The notes under the pieces are model-generated. The model had not been told where the DNA came from and made no database searches. It saw only the letters and a list, made by a program, of their open reading frames with translations. DNA of 64,000 nt from Acidithiobacillus ferrooxidans ATCC 23270. Lineage in GTDB: Bacteria; Pseudomonadota; Gammaproteobacteria; Acidithiobacillales; Acidithiobacillaceae. The stretch spans positions 1,146,001 to 1,210,000 of the forward strand of contig NC_011761.1 in NCBI RefSeq assembly GCF_000021485.1, in the 5' to 3' direction. Position numbers and translations under genes: made by a program. Below are positions 43,572 to 52,037 of this stretch, piece by piece; the first letter of the stretch is position 1; each line of letters starts with the position of its first letter.

Positions 43572-44810
43572 CTATCGATCTGTCTTCTCTGGAAACAGTC
43601 CGGGCATCCAGCGTGAAGCGAGCGTTGCGGGGAAGGTGAGGTGCAGCGGTGCGCGCGTGCTCTCGGAGGTGACCACGCCATAGTCGATAAGGGCGGAAAC
43701 GACGCGGCGGGCCTGACGCTCGCCGGTCCCGACGATGGTGGCAGTATCGCCGCGCGGCAGATCGCCGCGATAGAGCAGCGCTTCGAGGATGTTGTTGGCC
43801 TTGGGCGGCAGCTTGTTCAGGCGCATTTCCTCCTCGGCCCATGTGAGGATGCGCGTACGAAGCTGGTCGGGCTGCATCAGCCCTTCCATGAATTTCACCT
43901 GATCGAGGCAGGTGGTCAGGAAGAATTCCGTGAAAGCTGCGAGGTTTTCTTCGCTGAGGTTCCCCCGCCCATCGAGATCGTTGCGGCGCGTCTCGTCGCA
44001 GGCGGCGAGGTGGCTTTTGTATTCGTGGACGTTGCGCGCGAGCCCGCGCGCAATCGACCAGACCGCGCCGGTATCGAGCGCGTCCAGCAGCGTGGCATGC
44101 GAGACGAGGCGCGCGACGCGGCCGTTGCCGTCCAAGAACGGGTGAATCCATGCCAGGCGATGGTGCGCCGCTGCCGTTGCGATAATGGTCTCCGTCTTGC
44201 CGAGCTTCGCATAGACCTCCTCGTAGCGCTTGAGGAAGTGTGGCACGGCCGGTGCGCTGACCGGGATATGCCGGCCGACCTGCACGTTGCGCTGGCGCAG
44301 TTCACCGGGGATGACCCTGATCTTCTCTTTGGTTTGTGGGTCTTCGATCCACAGCAGTTCTTCGGGCAGCAATTCGCAAAAGCGCCGGTGGATTTCGAGG
44401 ATCGCGTCGGTTGTCGTGGCTGGAGCCTTGAGCCCGCCGGTGTCGATCCAGTGCTGAACGGCGATATGAGCCTTGGCCTCAAGCTGCAGGTCGCGCTTCT
44501 TGGCGTCCTGACTGTAATCGTCCTTGAGCGCGCGCTCGATGTCGATCGGGTGCGTGTCGTGGCCCTCGATCAGGTTGCTGTAGTAGCAGTTCATCGCCCG
44601 CACGAGGGTGGCAAGCGAGCCGAACAAGCTGTCGGGCAGGGAGCGGCGAAAGCCAGCACTCCTGGCGGCCAGTTCGACCGCCAAATCGGTCAGTGCCGCC
44701 CGGTGCTTGGAGTCGGCGCCGATCAGCAGCGGCTCCATGGTCGAGATCAGCTCGCCCCGGTCCTTGGCCGCTTTTGTGTCCGCTTCTATGTCCGGTTTCT
44801 TGTTGGTCAT
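43572..44810 (-). CDS. fic: Fic-domain protein (AMP/UMP transferase)
   Basis: Encodes 412 residues. HPFLDGNGRVARLVSHA is the Fic active motif HxFx(D/E)GNGRxxR in full. SNLIEGHD near residue 80 is the inhibitory helix motif (S/T)xxxE(G/N), so this is an autoinhibited class II Fic protein. A C-terminal winged helix (LPRGDTATIVGTGERQARRV) suggests DNA binding. Family knowledge: Fic proteins transfer AMP from ATP to target proteins. A perfect TATAAT lies six bases before the start codon, suggesting a very short or absent leader. Confidence 0.92.
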   Translation of the reverse strand: MTNKKPDIEADTKAAKDRGELISTMEPLLIGADSKHRAALTDLAVELAARSAGFRRSLPDSLFGSLATLVRAMNCYYSNLIEGHDTHPIDIERALKDDYSQDAKKRDLQLEAKAHIAVQHWIDTGGLKAPATTTDAILEIHRRFCELLPEELLWIEDPQTKEKIRVIPGELRQRNVQVGRHIPVSAPAVPHFLKRYEEVYAKLGKTETIIATAAAHHRLAWIHPFLDGNGRVARLVSHATLLDALDTGAVWSIARGLARNVHEYKSHLAACDETRRNDLDGRGNLSEENLAAFTEFFLTTCLDQVKFMEGLMQPDQLRTRILTWAEEEMRLNKLPPKANNILEALLYRGDLPRGDTATIVGTGERQARRVVSALIDYGVVTSESTRAPLHLTFPATLASRWMPGLFPEKTDR

Positions 44811-44980
44811 ATCTCATTATATAACAATGTATTGGTTCTGAGAAACCTACTTGTCAGGCCGCTTTAAAGTCCGGTTCTGTGTCCGGTTAGATGGACCTTT
44901 GGAAGGTTGGTTCAAGGGGGCGAGCCCGTCTGCAGAGTCTTGCAGGTGGCCCATTGTACTGTAGAGCGCCTGATGCGATC

Positions 44981-45139
44981 TCAAAGTTGCAAGGGGTTCG
45001 GCGGGACCAGCGGCAACGTACGACGATTCCTGGTCCGCTGACTCCTTGTCCTTTGGATCTGCGGCAACGCGCCCATAGAAAGTTTGCTGCCCGGCTTGGG
45101 CATTTCCTGTTCCAACCAGCGATGAAAGCCCAGCCCTTG
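44981..45139 (-). pseudogene. IS1380-like transposase remnant, downstream part (left of IS21)
   Basis: Joined to 51110-51208 by removing the IS21 element and one copy of its 6-bp duplication, the frame continues HGEFI-QGLGFHRWLEQEMPK and stops at 44981. The start (TVLPFKLAATEEPMTAQSG) resembles IS1380-family transposases. Similarity ends near PKPGSKLS, so the gene was already truncated before or after IS21 entered. The family assignment is moderate. Confidence 0.55.
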
Positions 45140-45239
45140 GATAAATGCGCATTCCGGCGATCGTGGGCAGTGATTCCGCTGATCGTGGGCACCCGCGAAA
45201 AGCGTACATTCTGGTCACCGTCATTTTATGCTCAGGTGG

Positions 45240-45998
45240 TCACGATGGGTCAAGTTTTGGTGTTTCGTGAGCATCACGATGACGGCGCAGGGAGTCCCCT
45301 TTCAAATCGAGTCGGTGGGCACTTTGCAGCAACCGGTCCAGCACCGCATCGGCCACGGTCGGTTCACCCAAGTATTCGTGCCAATGGTCCACAGGGAGTT
45401 GGCTAGTAATTAGCGTGGCTCGTTGGTTCACCCGATCCTCAATGATCTCCAACAAATCTCGCACGTCTTCCCCGTTCATGGGGGCAAGCCCCCAGTCGTC
45501 TAAGATAATCAAATCCACCTTGGCGAGCGTATTCAGATAGCGACCGAAGCTGCCGTCACCGTGACGAATCCGGAGCTCCTCAAATAGGCGCGGTAAGCGC
45601 AAATAACGAACGCTTAATCCCTGACGGCAGGCCTGGTGGCCCAGGGCACAGCCCAGCCAGGTTTTGCCGGTGCCGGTGGCGCCAGTAATCAGCAGATTAT
45701 GGCCTTGCCGAATCCAGGTGTTCTGGATCAGTGCCATCACCTTGGATCGGTCCAGTCCACGGGAGCCGCGATAGTCGATATCCTCCACACAGGCATTCTG
45801 CTTGAGATGGGCGAGCTTCAGCAGGCGCGTCAGACGGCGTTGGTCCCGGGCACAGAGTTCTCGGTCCAGGAGCAGACCCAGACGCTCCTCGAAGGAGAGA
45901 TCCTGGATCTGGGGGAGACGAGATTGTTCGTCCAGAGCCTCAGCCATGGCGTAGAGATTGAGCTGACGCAGCGCGTTCAGAGTGGGTTGTTGTAACAT
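45240..45998 (-). CDS. istB: IS21 IstB helper ATPase
   Basis: Encodes 252 residues from the ATG at 45998 (AGGAAGG upstream); the frame opens earlier but that part overlaps istA. MLQQPTLNALRQLNLYAMAE is the usual IstB start. Walker A reads ITGATGTGKTWLGCALG and Walker B LIILDDWGLAPM; the AAA+ sensor block is TLITSQLPVDHWHEYLGEPT (shown to 20). IstB assists the IstA transposase in target selection. The frame is intact. Confidence 0.95.
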   Translation of the reverse strand: MLQQPTLNALRQLNLYAMAEALDEQSRLPQIQDLSFEERLGLLLDRELCARDQRRLTRLLKLAHLKQNACVEDIDYRGSRGLDRSKVMALIQNTWIRQGHNLLITGATGTGKTWLGCALGHQACRQGLSVRYLRLPRLFEELRIRHGDGSFGRYLNTLAKVDLIILDDWGLAPMNGEDVRDLLEIIEDRVNQRATLITSQLPVDHWHEYLGEPTVADAVLDRLLQSAHRLDLKGDSLRRHRDAHETPKLDPS

Positions 45999-46015
45999 GC
46001 GATTTTCCTTCCTGT

Positions 46016-46792
46016 TCAATGGTAGTAGCGGGGTCCGCGGATGTTGTCGTGAGCGGGCAGTGGAGCCGCCTTTTGAGATGTCTCCGGTCTCTGGTCCAGT
46101 CCCTGTTGCAGGATGGATTTGACGCTGTTGGTGGTCGGGGATCCCACCTTCATCGCCCGGAGACAAGCCGCATTCAGGCGGGTTTTGTCATAGCTGCGGG
46201 AAAGACTGAGCAAGCCCAGGCAGGAACGATATCCTTGCTCGGGATGGGGTTTGCTCTCCAGCTGCCAGCGCACCACATCCCGGGTCGCGGGGCCGATGGA
46301 GAGCGCCCAGTTCAGTAGCCGTCCAGGGGTCCATTCGCTGTGCCGCTGATGGGCCTTGGGCATGTGCTCCGTGAGCGTGCTGCAGCGGCCCTGACTGTCC
46401 TCGCGCAGGTGGCTGGCCACCCGTTGCTGCTGATGGAATATTTCTACGGTTCGGGCACTGACCAGCAGATCGACCCGCTCATGGGCCAGACGGTAAGGGA
46501 CCGAGTAACGATGCCTGTTATACTCCACGTGGTAGTCGATGCTGACCTTGGCGGTTTTCCAGACGGCAAAGGCATAATCCTGCGCCGGCAGGGGTTTTAG
46601 GGCGGGTCTATCCAAAGCCTCGAAGGTGCTTTTACGGCTGCCTGGCAGCCGTTTGAACGGACGCTGATTCAGATCCTCCAACAGGCGGCGGATCTCCATG
46701 TTGAGATCCATCAGCGAGAAGAACTGGAAGTGGCGTAGACGCGCCAGAATCCAGCGCTCCACCACCTGCACGCCGACCTCGACCTTCGCCTT
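46016..46792 (-). pseudogene. istA: IS21 transposase istA, 3' part
   Basis: The minus-strand frame [20 protein letters not shown] to the stop at 46016 is the C-terminal half of IstA (259 codons with stop). Its continuation upstream lies at 50097. The apparent start MMTYKKAK comes from the inserted element and is not native. The C-terminal domain with [20 protein letters not shown] is typical of IS21 transposases. Confidence 0.9.
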
Positions 46793-46896
46793 CTTGTAAG
46801 TCATCAACTGCCTGTCATTCCGACAGGCATTCGCCCATAGACGTCACCTTTGAGATCACTCATCCCTTCCACCCGCAGCGGGGACAGCGATTTGTT

Positions 46897-47109
46897 TTGA
46901 CCACGCGGCGGCAGAACTGGGGTGAGGACAGAGTCATGTATTACAACGCCCAGGGCCGTCTTTGCTCGATTCTGGCGTCGTGGACCAACGTTCCGGAAAT
47001 GGATTTCTTTGCTCAGGCATCGGCAGGTCGGTCATGGTTCAGAACCGATGACCTGCTGCAACTGTCTGCGCTGATTCGCAGTTTACGGGAGGCTCATGGT
47101 GACAAGTAA
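46897..47109 (+). CDS. DUF5372-like protein
   Basis: Encodes at least 70 residues from TTG 46897. RRQNWGEDRVMYYNAQGRLC then SILASWTNVPE matches the DUF5372 family that accompanies serine recombinases in small elements. The frame continues upstream with family-like [18 protein letters not shown] from 46843, but no ATG, GTG or TTG lies between the element end and 46897 in this frame. Either a non-canonical start (ATA 46837) is used or the 5' end was lost at integration. The function is unknown. Confidence 0.65.
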   Translation: MTTRRQNWGEDRVMYYNAQGRLCSILASWTNVPEMDFFAQASAGRSWFRTDDLLQLSALIRSLREAHGDK

Positions 47110-47110
47110 A

Positions 47111-47250
47111 TTATGCCGCACATGTCAGCATAATTATGCCGCAGGTGCACTCCTATACCCAGCCTGGCAAAGTGTTAACCGCTACTATATGACATTAAAC
47201 ACGAAGTTCTGTGGATTTATTGGGCTTGACATGAATTATCATGCGGCATA
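47111..47250 (+). promoter_or_regulatory. Repeated TTATGCCGCA sites before the HTH gene
   Basis: TTATGCCGCA occurs at 47111-47120 and 47134-47143, and inverted as TGCGGCATA at 47242-47250, between the DUF5372-like gene and the HTH gene. The spacing of 23 between the direct copies suggests same-face protein binding. They may be operators for the HTH protein or recombinase sites; this is inference. Confidence 0.5.
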
Positions 47251-47285
47251 TTTTATATTACACGTATGCTGCGGAGATTACCGAT

Positions 47286-47738
47286 ATGCCTCAGCCCGAT
47301 CCAAAGTGCGAACGTTTGCGACGCTTGGGCGTTCTCAACCCCGATGCGCAACGCGTGCGAGCGCCTTTATTCCAGTCTGGCGATTTCTTCGATCCCCAGG
47401 ACATGGTCCAGGTCAAATACGAAATGCTGCGCCACGCGCAAAATGGTGCCGCTTCCAAGTCCGTAGCCGCCACCCTGTTTGGTCTGTCGCGTCCCGCGTT
47501 CTATCAGGCAGAGTCCGATTTCAGGCGCGATGGCCTCTCTGGCTTGCTCCCCAAACAGCGCGGTCCCAAAGGCGCTCACAAGCTCACGGCCGAGGTGATG
47601 GCCTTTATCGAGGCGCGGCTAAACGCCGACGGTGGGATTCATGCCCGCACCTTGGCACAAGAAATTACCACGGCTTTAGGGCTTACCGTACACCCCCGCA
47701 GCATCGAACGCGCTGTGGCGCGCAAAAAAAAACGGTAA
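47286..47738 (+). CDS. Helix-turn-helix protein of the recombinase element (frame 0 product)
   Basis: Encodes 150 residues from ATG 47286 (CGGAG upstream); ATG 47241 is an alternative. AASKSVAATLFGLSRPAFYQ and the following RDGLSGLLPKQRGPKGAHKL form a transposase-type helix-turn-helix, as in the IS481/IS3 N-terminal domains, and HPRSIERAVARKKKR closes the frame. It ends just after a run of nine A (47724-47732) where a -1 shift would extend it through 48010. Confidence 0.75.
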   Translation: MPQPDPKCERLRRLGVLNPDAQRVRAPLFQSGDFFDPQDMVQVKYEMLRHAQNGAASKSVAATLFGLSRPAFYQAESDFRRDGLSGLLPKQRGPKGAHKLTAEVMAFIEARLNADGGIHARTLAQEITTALGLTVHPRSIERAVARKKKR

Positions 47739-48010
47739 CAGCCAGCGCGCCACGGCCACTGCCATCCTCTGCTACGGCCACTTACGAGGCGCTACGCCAG
47801 GATGTCCTGCAGGGATCTCCGTGTCATGAAGGCCGTGCGGCCTTACGCTACCATGGGATGCTGCCAGGTCTACAAATCTTGCTGCAAGCCACTGCGCCAA
47901 TGCCAACGACACGGCAGACATCCCCTCGCCCAGTAAGCGACCCAGAACTGGTCCGCCTGCTCGCCAATCTCGTTTTACAAACCTACTCGGAGGCTACCCA
48001 TGTCTACTGA
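47739..48010 (+). CDS. -1 frameshift extension of the helix-turn-helix protein
   Basis: Shifting -1 on A9 at 47724-47732 continues KKK-TVTASAPRPLPSSATAT and ATYEALRQDVLQGSPCHEGR, to a stop at 48008-48010. The fused product would have 241 residues. The extension has no good start codon of its own (ATG 47858 is late), overlaps the recombinase start by 11 bases and keeps an open frame of 90 codons, so expression by frameshifting is likely. No family is recognised for this part. Confidence 0.6.
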
Positions 48011-50084
48011 CCGGCTTCAGAAAATCACCACCGACCATCTCCGGCGCGACGCCTTTCTGTACGTCCGACAGTCTTCCTTGCGTCAGGTCATGGAAAACAC
48101 CGAGAGCACCAAGCGTCAGTATGCGCTACGTGATCGCGCCATTGCTCTGGGCTGGCCGATTGAGCGTGTCCACGTCATTGATAGTGATCTGGGTTTGTCC
48201 GGTGCTCATGCACAGGATCGCGATGGCTTCCAGCATCTGGTCTCTGAAGTAGCGAATGGGCATGCCGGTATCGTCATCGGTCTGGAGGTGTCCCGTCTTG
48301 CCCGCAACAATGCCGATTGGCACCGTCTGATCGAACTTTCCGCGCTGAGCCAAACCCTGATCCTTGATGAAGACGGGATCTACGATCCCGCCCATTTTAA
48401 TGATCGCTTGTTACTGGGCCTGAAGGGCGCGATGAGTGAGGCCGAATTGCACGTGCTCAAAGCCCGCCTGCAGGGTGGCATTCGCAATAAGGCCCGCCGC
48501 GGCGAACTCGAAATTCCCTTACCTATCGGCCTGACCTATCACCCTGGCGGCTCGGTCGTGTTGGATCCAGATGCCGCCATTCGTGCAGCCATTCAACTGG
48601 TTTTCGATACTTTTCGGCACACCCACTCAGCGACTGCGACGGTAAAACGCTTTCGTCGCGAGGGCTGGTTATTCCCACGTCGAATCCGACGCGGTATCGG
48701 CAAAGGAGAGGTGATGTGGGGCGCGATGGAACACTGTCGCGTTATCCAGGTGCTACACAATCCCCGCTATGCCGGTGCCTTTGTCTATGGACGCACACGA
48801 GGGGCCTATCGTCCAGGGAGCAGGCATACGGCCGTCACCGTTCCGCGGGAGGACTGGCAAGTCCTGATCCGCGATGCCCATGCCGGTTATATCGATTGGG
48901 AGGACTTCGAGCGCAATCAGATGATCTTGAAGCAGAATGCCGCAGGGTTTGGTCAATCCCAAAGAGGCAGTGTCCCACGGGAAGGGGTTGGCCTTCTGCA
49001 AGGTCGGGTCGTATGCGGTATTTGCGGGGCTCGCATGCGGGTACGGTACCAAGAGGTGGCGGGGAGGTTGGAGCCTTACTATATCTGCACCGAGAACGCG
49101 GTGCGGCGTGCCGGCAAACCCTGTCAGTCCATTCGTGGCCGCGCGGTCGATGACGTGATCAGCACCCTGTTATTGGATCGCGTAGCACCAACTGCCATCG
49201 AGGTGACACTGGCCGTCGAGGAAGAAATCGCCGGTCGTATTGCACAAGCGCAGGCCCAGCGGACACTCCAAATGGAACGTGCGCGTTACGATGCCGAGCT
49301 TGCGAGGCGTCGCTATCTGCTTGTTGATCCCAGCAACCGTCTTGTTGCGGATACCTTGGAGGCGGACTGGAATGAACGCCTGCGCCACCTGGATCTGCTG
49401 CAACAGGAACAAGATCGTCGACAGCAGGCAGACCAGAAATTGCTCAGTACACAGGAGTGCGCACAAATTCGCCAATTGGCAGAAGATTTCCCGCGAATAT
49501 GGAACGATAACCGAGTGGCGCCGTTGGACCGCAAGCGCATGGTGGCTTTACTGATCGATGATGTCACCTTGATTAAGGCCGAACGCGTGACCCTCCAAGT
49601 GCGTTTTCGCGGTGGCCAAACCGCCACTCTGGAAGTCGACAAACCCAAACCCATCGCGCAGATCCGCAAGACGCTTCCTGAAGTCGTTGCCAAAATAGAT
49701 GCTCTGCTGGAAACTTGTAGCGACCGGGAAGTTGCCGCAGAACTCAATGCGTTAGGCTATATGAACTGGCGTGGCGACACTTTCACCGCCAAGAAGGTGA
49801 CCAGCTTGCGCAATGCTTACCACCTCGTCAGCCGCCATGATCGGCTGCGCGCCCGAGGTATGCTGACAGCTCATGAGGTGGCGGCCCAACTGAACGTGTG
49901 CGCGACGACAGTACATGATTGGGGCCGTGTGGGCGTACTGCAGGTGCATCGGTACGGTAATGACCGGCGTTGCTTATATGCGCCCCCAGGCGACGTTGTT
50001 GTAGTAAAAGGACAAGGCGGACGATACTGTGCTGTGCCGCCGAGGCTTATTCCTGTGCAATCTACTGAACAAGGTGCAATCTGA
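48000..50084 (+). CDS. Large serine recombinase
   Basis: Encodes 694 residues. The catalytic domain has FLYVRQSSLRQVMENTEST with the nucleophilic serine, IGLEVSRLARNNADW and LLGLKGAMSEAELHVLKAR. A recombinase domain follows, then a zinc ribbon (VVCGICGARMRVRYQEVAG with later Cys), a coiled-coil region near 400-480 and a C-terminal helix-turn-helix (LTAHEVAAQLNVCATTVHDW). It should integrate and excise the element through a short core, here the CCTT in istA. The frame is intact, so the element may be active. Confidence 0.93.
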   Translation: MSTDRLQKITTDHLRRDAFLYVRQSSLRQVMENTESTKRQYALRDRAIALGWPIERVHVIDSDLGLSGAHAQDRDGFQHLVSEVANGHAGIVIGLEVSRLARNNADWHRLIELSALSQTLILDEDGIYDPAHFNDRLLLGLKGAMSEAELHVLKARLQGGIRNKARRGELEIPLPIGLTYHPGGSVVLDPDAAIRAAIQLVFDTFRHTHSATATVKRFRREGWLFPRRIRRGIGKGEVMWGAMEHCRVIQVLHNPRYAGAFVYGRTRGAYRPGSRHTAVTVPREDWQVLIRDAHAGYIDWEDFERNQMILKQNAAGFGQSQRGSVPREGVGLLQGRVVCGICGARMRVRYQEVAGRLEPYYICTENAVRRAGKPCQSIRGRAVDDVISTLLLDRVAPTAIEVTLAVEEEIAGRIAQAQAQRTLQMERARYDAELARRRYLLVDPSNRLVADTLEADWNERLRHLDLLQQEQDRRQQADQKLLSTQECAQIRQLAEDFPRIWNDNRVAPLDRKRMVALLIDDVTLIKAERVTLQVRFRGGQTATLEVDKPKPIAQIRKTLPEVVAKIDALLETCSDREVAAELNALGYMNWRGDTFTAKKVTSLRNAYHLVSRHDRLRARGMLTAHEVAAQLNVCATTVHDWGRVGVLQVHRYGNDRRCLYAPPGDVVVVKGQGGRYCAVPPRLIPVQSTEQGAI

Positions 50085-50096
50085 TGCAGACTCCTT

Positions 50097-50861
50097 GTCT
50101 TTGGGTTTATAGGGGCGTGTCGGAAGCACTACGGCCCCGTAATGGGTGGCCAGATCCTGATAGCTGCGATTGATCTGCGGCTCATAGCGAGACGCCTTCG
50201 TAACGGCGGCTTTGAGGTTGTCGGGGACCAGCAGTACGGGGGCTCCGCCAAAGTACCGCAGGGCACGCACATGGGAGCCCAGAAAGTCGCTGAGGCTCTG
50301 GCTCCAGGTGGCTTCGCAATAGGTATAGCTGGAAGCCCCCAGCACCGCTACAAAGATCTGGGCCTGGCGAATCTCGCCGGTGCCGGGGTCAATGACTGGC
50401 ACCGTGGGGCCGGCATAATCGATAAAGAGCTTGTCACCAGCCAAATGGTTCTGGCGCATGCTGCGCTTGAGACGGCCTTTCCACGCCCGATAGTGGGTGC
50501 AGAACTGGGAATACTGATAAACACGTTGCTCGTCATGCGCTGCTACATACTCCTCCCACAGCAGCTGTAGGGTCATCCCCTTGCGCCGCATCTCCGTGTG
50601 GATAGCCGCAAAATCAGGCATCACCGGCGCCGTCACAGTGGCGGATCGATGGCCGGGGAAAAGCAGCGCTTCCAGTTTTGCCGGGTCCATTTCGGGGGGC
50701 AAAGGCCATGAGACACTGGCCTGTTCGGCCTTCTGCAAATATTTGCCAACCGCTCCCTTAGAAAGCTGGCAGGCCTGCGCAATTTGCCGCTGGCTGAAGC
50801 CTGCGGCATGTAAACGGATTACTTCTTGAATTGCTCTCATGGTCATCCTCGGTGTGGGCAT
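50097..50861 (-). pseudogene. istA: IS21 transposase istA, 5' part
   Basis: Starts at the ATG at 50861 (MPTPRMTMRAIQEVIRLHAA), after GGAG. The HTH (FSQRQIAQACQLSKGAVGKY) and the DDE domain (LFIDYAGPTVPV; VLLVPDNLKAAV; TRPYKPKD) are complete to codon 255, where the serine-recombinase element begins. The continuation of this frame past 50096 encodes foreign residues. Removal of the insert restores the gene. Confidence 0.92.
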
Positions 50862-50952
50862 CCCTGATCTCCTGTAAAAAGAGCCAAGGATGCCGTTTAA
50901 GCCAATGAATGACCAAAATGTTTTCTTTTCGCCAAGGGGAAACCGGGACACC

Positions 50953-51109
50953 GTTCCGGCATCGTGGGCAGTGATTCCGGCATCGTGGGCACCGATTCCG
51001 GAAAACCCACAAAAGTGCCCACGATCAATCGTAATGGCTGCCCACGATCAATCGGAATCACTGTCCACGATCAAACGGAATGGGTGCCCACGATGCCCCG
51101 GAATACGCA
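50953..51109 (-). repeat. IS21 right-end repeat cluster
   Basis: GATCGTGGGCA-type repeats occur six times: two as ATTCCGGCATCGTGGGCA-like copies at 50953-50999 and four in the opposite orientation between 51017 and 51102. They are the multiple transposase-binding sites of IS21 ends. The left end (45146-45195) holds two copies. Confidence 0.8.
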
Positions 51110-51208
51110 GATAAATTCTCCATGGAGCACCAACCCCGATTGTGCGGTCATGGGTTCTTCCGTTGCTGCCAGCTTGAAAGGAAGCACGGTTCGTGCCATT
51201 TTCTTCAT
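51110..51208 (-). pseudogene. IS1380-like transposase remnant, upstream part (right of IS21)
   Basis: The ATG at 51208 follows AGGAGGGTCCG and encodes 33 codons, starting MKKMARTVLPFKLAATEEPM, before IS21 interrupts at GATAAA. This N-terminus resembles IS1380-family transposases (TVLPFK-x-EATEE). The continuation is at 44981-45139. Confidence 0.6.
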
Positions 51209-51501
51209 CGGACCCTCCTGCAAGTCTCCCGGTTGGTGATCAGCTTGTGCAAAGCCATTATACCGGAAACCCTTACAGATTGGGTCCTCCACGCTATTTT
51301 TCCCTTACTCCATCGCGGAATTAGGGATGCCTTATCCTCTTCCGGTTTCAGCCAGTCTTCAGCCAGCGCGGATTCCGAAAGCAAGGCTGCTTTTTTGGCA
51401 GGCGACGTCAGCAAGGCGCGCCCTGGCGGCAACGGCTTGTTGAGCCCTACCGGATGCACCTGTCCCTGTGCATCGATCTCTACCTCAATAGTCTGTAGCA
51501 T
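51205..51501 (-). CDS. Small antitoxin-like protein with altered C-terminus
   Basis: Encodes 98 residues. MLQTIEVEIDAQGQVHPVGL then ALLSESALAEDWLKPEEDKA is the pattern of a short antitoxin family that normally ends a few residues after EEDKA. Here the frame runs on with SLIPRWSKGKIAWRTQSV and reaches the IS1380-like remnant, so the native end was replaced at a junction. No toxin partner follows. The family assignment is moderate. Confidence 0.5.
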   Translation of the reverse strand: MLQTIEVEIDAQGQVHPVGLNKPLPPGRALLTSPAKKAALLSESALAEDWLKPEEDKASLIPRWSKGKIAWRTQSVRVSGIMALHKLITNRETCRRVR

Positions 51502-51504
51502 GGC

Positions 51505-51720
51505 TCAATCCTCGGATTCTTCATCCAGTTGAAGATACACCACAAACTCACCCTCGACATCAACGGCCAGCATTTTACCCTCATGCAGGGCGCTTAATTC
51601 CTTCGTTGTGATCCTGATGAGGTCCCCGTTGCCCCAACGCTGGCCGAACACCGTATCCCCTTCCAGGGGACCCAAGGCTTCATTGACGATGGCTACCCCA
51701 CGTTCCCGATCAACACTCAT
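51505..51720 (-). CDS. Small hypothetical protein in the HigBA operon
   Basis: Encodes 71 residues (MSVDRERGVAIVNEALGPLE), overlapping the HigA-like stop by ATGA. It is acidic, beta-rich (WGNGDLIRITTKELSALHEG) and ends LQLDEESED. No family is recognised. It lies four bases before the antitoxin-like gene and probably belongs to the same transcript. Confidence 0.6.
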   Translation of the reverse strand: MSVDRERGVAIVNEALGPLEGDTVFGQRWGNGDLIRITTKELSALHEGKMLAVDVEGEFVVYLQLDEESED

Positions 51721-52037
51721 AGCGCACCGCCTTGTACCACCATGATATTTCCGGTCCCCGCGTGTTCCGGACCAATGACGATCTGGACATCTCGCCCTAG
51801 CCGCGCCAGACATTCCAGCATTTTGGCCTCGCTGATCCCCCGGAACTGCCCGCGTAGCATCAGGGACAGCTTGGGCTGCGGGATACCCAGCAATTCCGCA
51901 GCCTGGGATTGTGTCAGCCCTTTGCCCTGAATCATGTCGGCAATCCGGGATGCCAGTTGTGCCTTCAACAGCATCTCTTCCGCATCGGGCACACCGATGT
52001 CCGCATAGACATTGCCACCGCTCATCTCGATGTTCAT
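51717..52037 (-). CDS. higA: XRE-family HigA-like antitoxin
   Basis: Encodes 106 residues. LTQSQAAELLGIPQPKLSLM is an XRE helix-turn-helix, followed by LRGQFRGISEAKMLECLARL and a C-terminal beta strand (VQIVIGPEH), typical of antitoxins paired with Gp49-like toxins. It overlaps the toxin by ATGA; the toxin-first order matches higBA operons. It should repress its own promoter. Confidence 0.88.
   Translation of the reverse strand: MNIEMSGGNVYADIGVPDAEEMLLKAQLASRIADMIQGKGLTQSQAAELLGIPQPKLSLMLRGQFRGISEAKMLECLARLGRDVQIVIGPEHAGTGNIMVVQGGAL

Larger units (their letters stand above)
46793..50096 (+). mobile_element. Large-serine-recombinase element inserted in istA, 3304 bp
   Basis: istA is interrupted at CCTT: the left junction reads TTCGCCTT|CTTGTAAG (46792/46793) and the right junction ACTCCTT|GTCTTTGG (50096/50097). 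Taking CCTT once joins 255 and 259 codons into one intact 513-residue IstA frame, so the element is inserted without loss of host bases. It carries a DUF5372-like gene, a helix-turn-helix gene with a frameshift extension, and a 694-residue serine recombinase, all on the plus strand. A short CCTT (or shorter) crossover core fits serine-recombinase integration. Confidence 0.85.
45146..51109 (-). mobile_element. IS21-family element, 5964 bp including a nested element
   Basis: Ends: TGCGCATTCCGGCGATCGTG at 45146 and, on the complementary strand from 51109, TGCGTATTCCGGGGCATCGT. Flanks are the 6-bp direct repeat GATAAA (45140-45145 and 51110-51115). Multiple inner copies of the GATCGTGGGCA repeat lie at both ends, typical for IS21. 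Genes istA and istB are on the minus strand; istA is split by the serine-recombinase element 46793-50096. Without it the IS would be 2660 bp. Confidence 0.92.

Noticed and set aside
47096-48010. Single long ORF spanning 47096-48010
   Set aside because: Its first two thirds overlap the HTH gene in the wrong frame; only the part after the A9 run looks coding.
50953-51109. Repeat cluster resembling a short CRISPR array
   Set aside because: Repeats are short, in both orientations and at an IS21 end with inverted partner at the left end, so they are transposase-binding sites. No CRISPR array or cas gene is in the window.
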